64,000 nucleotides of DNA from Lysobacter enzymogenes. GTDB taxonomy: Bacteria > Pseudomonadota > Gammaproteobacteria > Xanthomonadales > Xanthomonadaceae. Each line of letters starts with the position of its first letter. The stretch's first letter is position 1. The translations under genes and the position numbers were made by a program. The stretch lies in NCBI RefSeq assembly GCF_023617245.1, contig NZ_CP067396.1:4464001-4528000 (forward strand), given 5' to 3'. The notes below the pieces were generated by a model. That model did not search any database. It was not told the DNA's origin and was given only the letters and a program-made list of their open reading frames with translations. Of this stretch, positions 63,710 through 64,000 are shown piece by piece.

Positions 63710-64000
63710 GGCGCTGCGACTGGCTGAATGGAGAGGCCAGTCTAGTGGGTGTGGGCAAGGGGCCCAAGTCTTGCGGGGCCGCGGACGGGCGCCGGGCGTG
63801 GAAGTTCGTTGTGATGGGTAGGGGCGCGGGCGGATGGAGTTGCGCGGTCGCGGCTTGCTCCGCCCTACGGGGGCTTGCGGCGTGCCAACGACAAAAACCA
63901 GCGACGCGGAGAGGGCGTCCTGGGGATGCGGGGCTTCGGGTGTGGGGCAGCGGGGCTGCGTCGCTTCGGTTGGGTGCGCCCCGCCGCGGATCCATCCGCG
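63710..64000. other. 291-bp 3' stretch without a gene
   Basis: No supported coding sequence. A degenerate arm of the GTAGGAGCGGC family (GCGGTCGCGGCTTGCTCCGC near 63842) stands alone. The window ends here. Confidence 0.45.

Overview
The window is about 70% GC, gene dense, and every protein reads like the Xanthomonadaceae, most probably Lysobacter or a close relative. The basis is the methylcitrate genes, a suf operon with an Rrf2 regulator, a type IV secretion (X-T4SS) effector carrying an XVIPCD tail, and the long intergenic inverted repeats typical of that family. I see no rRNA, tRNA, CRISPR array, insertion sequence or prophage. Genus assignment is inference, because no marker gene is present.

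Layout. 1-2350: the start of a divergent EF-G gene (minus strand, cut by the window edge) behind a leader of about 365 nt that looks like a ribosome-sensing attenuator. 2354-7699: a three-gene MukBEF/Mks-like condensin operon. 7937-10042: fadH. 10735-12662: a SleB-type cell-wall hydrolase, a beta-class glutathione transferase and a small unknown protein. 12920-18344: methylcitrate genes prpC, prpB and prpE, with a suppressor-of-fused (SUFU) protein between prpB and prpE. 18551-20727: glycine-zipper protein, alpha/beta hydrolase, OsmC. 21078-25824: a second EF-G paralogue, TPR protein, DUF4087 protein, MscS channel. 25909-32687: secreted protein, thioredoxin, LysE exporter, DUF533 protein, three lipoproteins, orphan PIN protein. 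32875-34840: AraC regulator with an EamA transporter. 35071-40223: TonB-dependent receptor, small secreted protein, DUF5916 outer-membrane protein. 40583-43960: patatin, 3-hydroxybutyrate dehydrogenase, and a SET-domain protein with a lysine tail.

44224-50946 is the suf operon (regulator, sufB, sufC, sufD, sufS, GNAT, Rieske). It is interrupted between sufB and sufC by the remains of a small two-gene nucleotidyltransferase module. 51034-54374 is a lower-GC accessory island: a calpain-like cysteine protease with a C-terminal XVIPCD, preceded by three tandem copies of a putative immunity lipoprotein, one of them interrupted by a stop codon. This is the strongest candidate for an undescribed system, a T4SS-delivered antibacterial protease with duplicated immunity.

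54773-62838 is an iron-acquisition cluster behind a Fur box: catecholate siderophore receptor, PiuC, PepSY-type membrane protein, DUF2271 protein with an ApbE flavinylation motif, DUF4198 protein, ApbE and a membrane-anchored NADPH flavoprotein. Together they could carry electrons to ferric siderophores in the periplasm. The window closes with a HutD-family gene and about 290 bp without a gene.

Two intergenic repeat families (one built on GTAGGAGCGGCGCGAGCCGC, one on GGGCCTGAAGGCCCTCCCAC) and two one-off repeat types sit between genes throughout.
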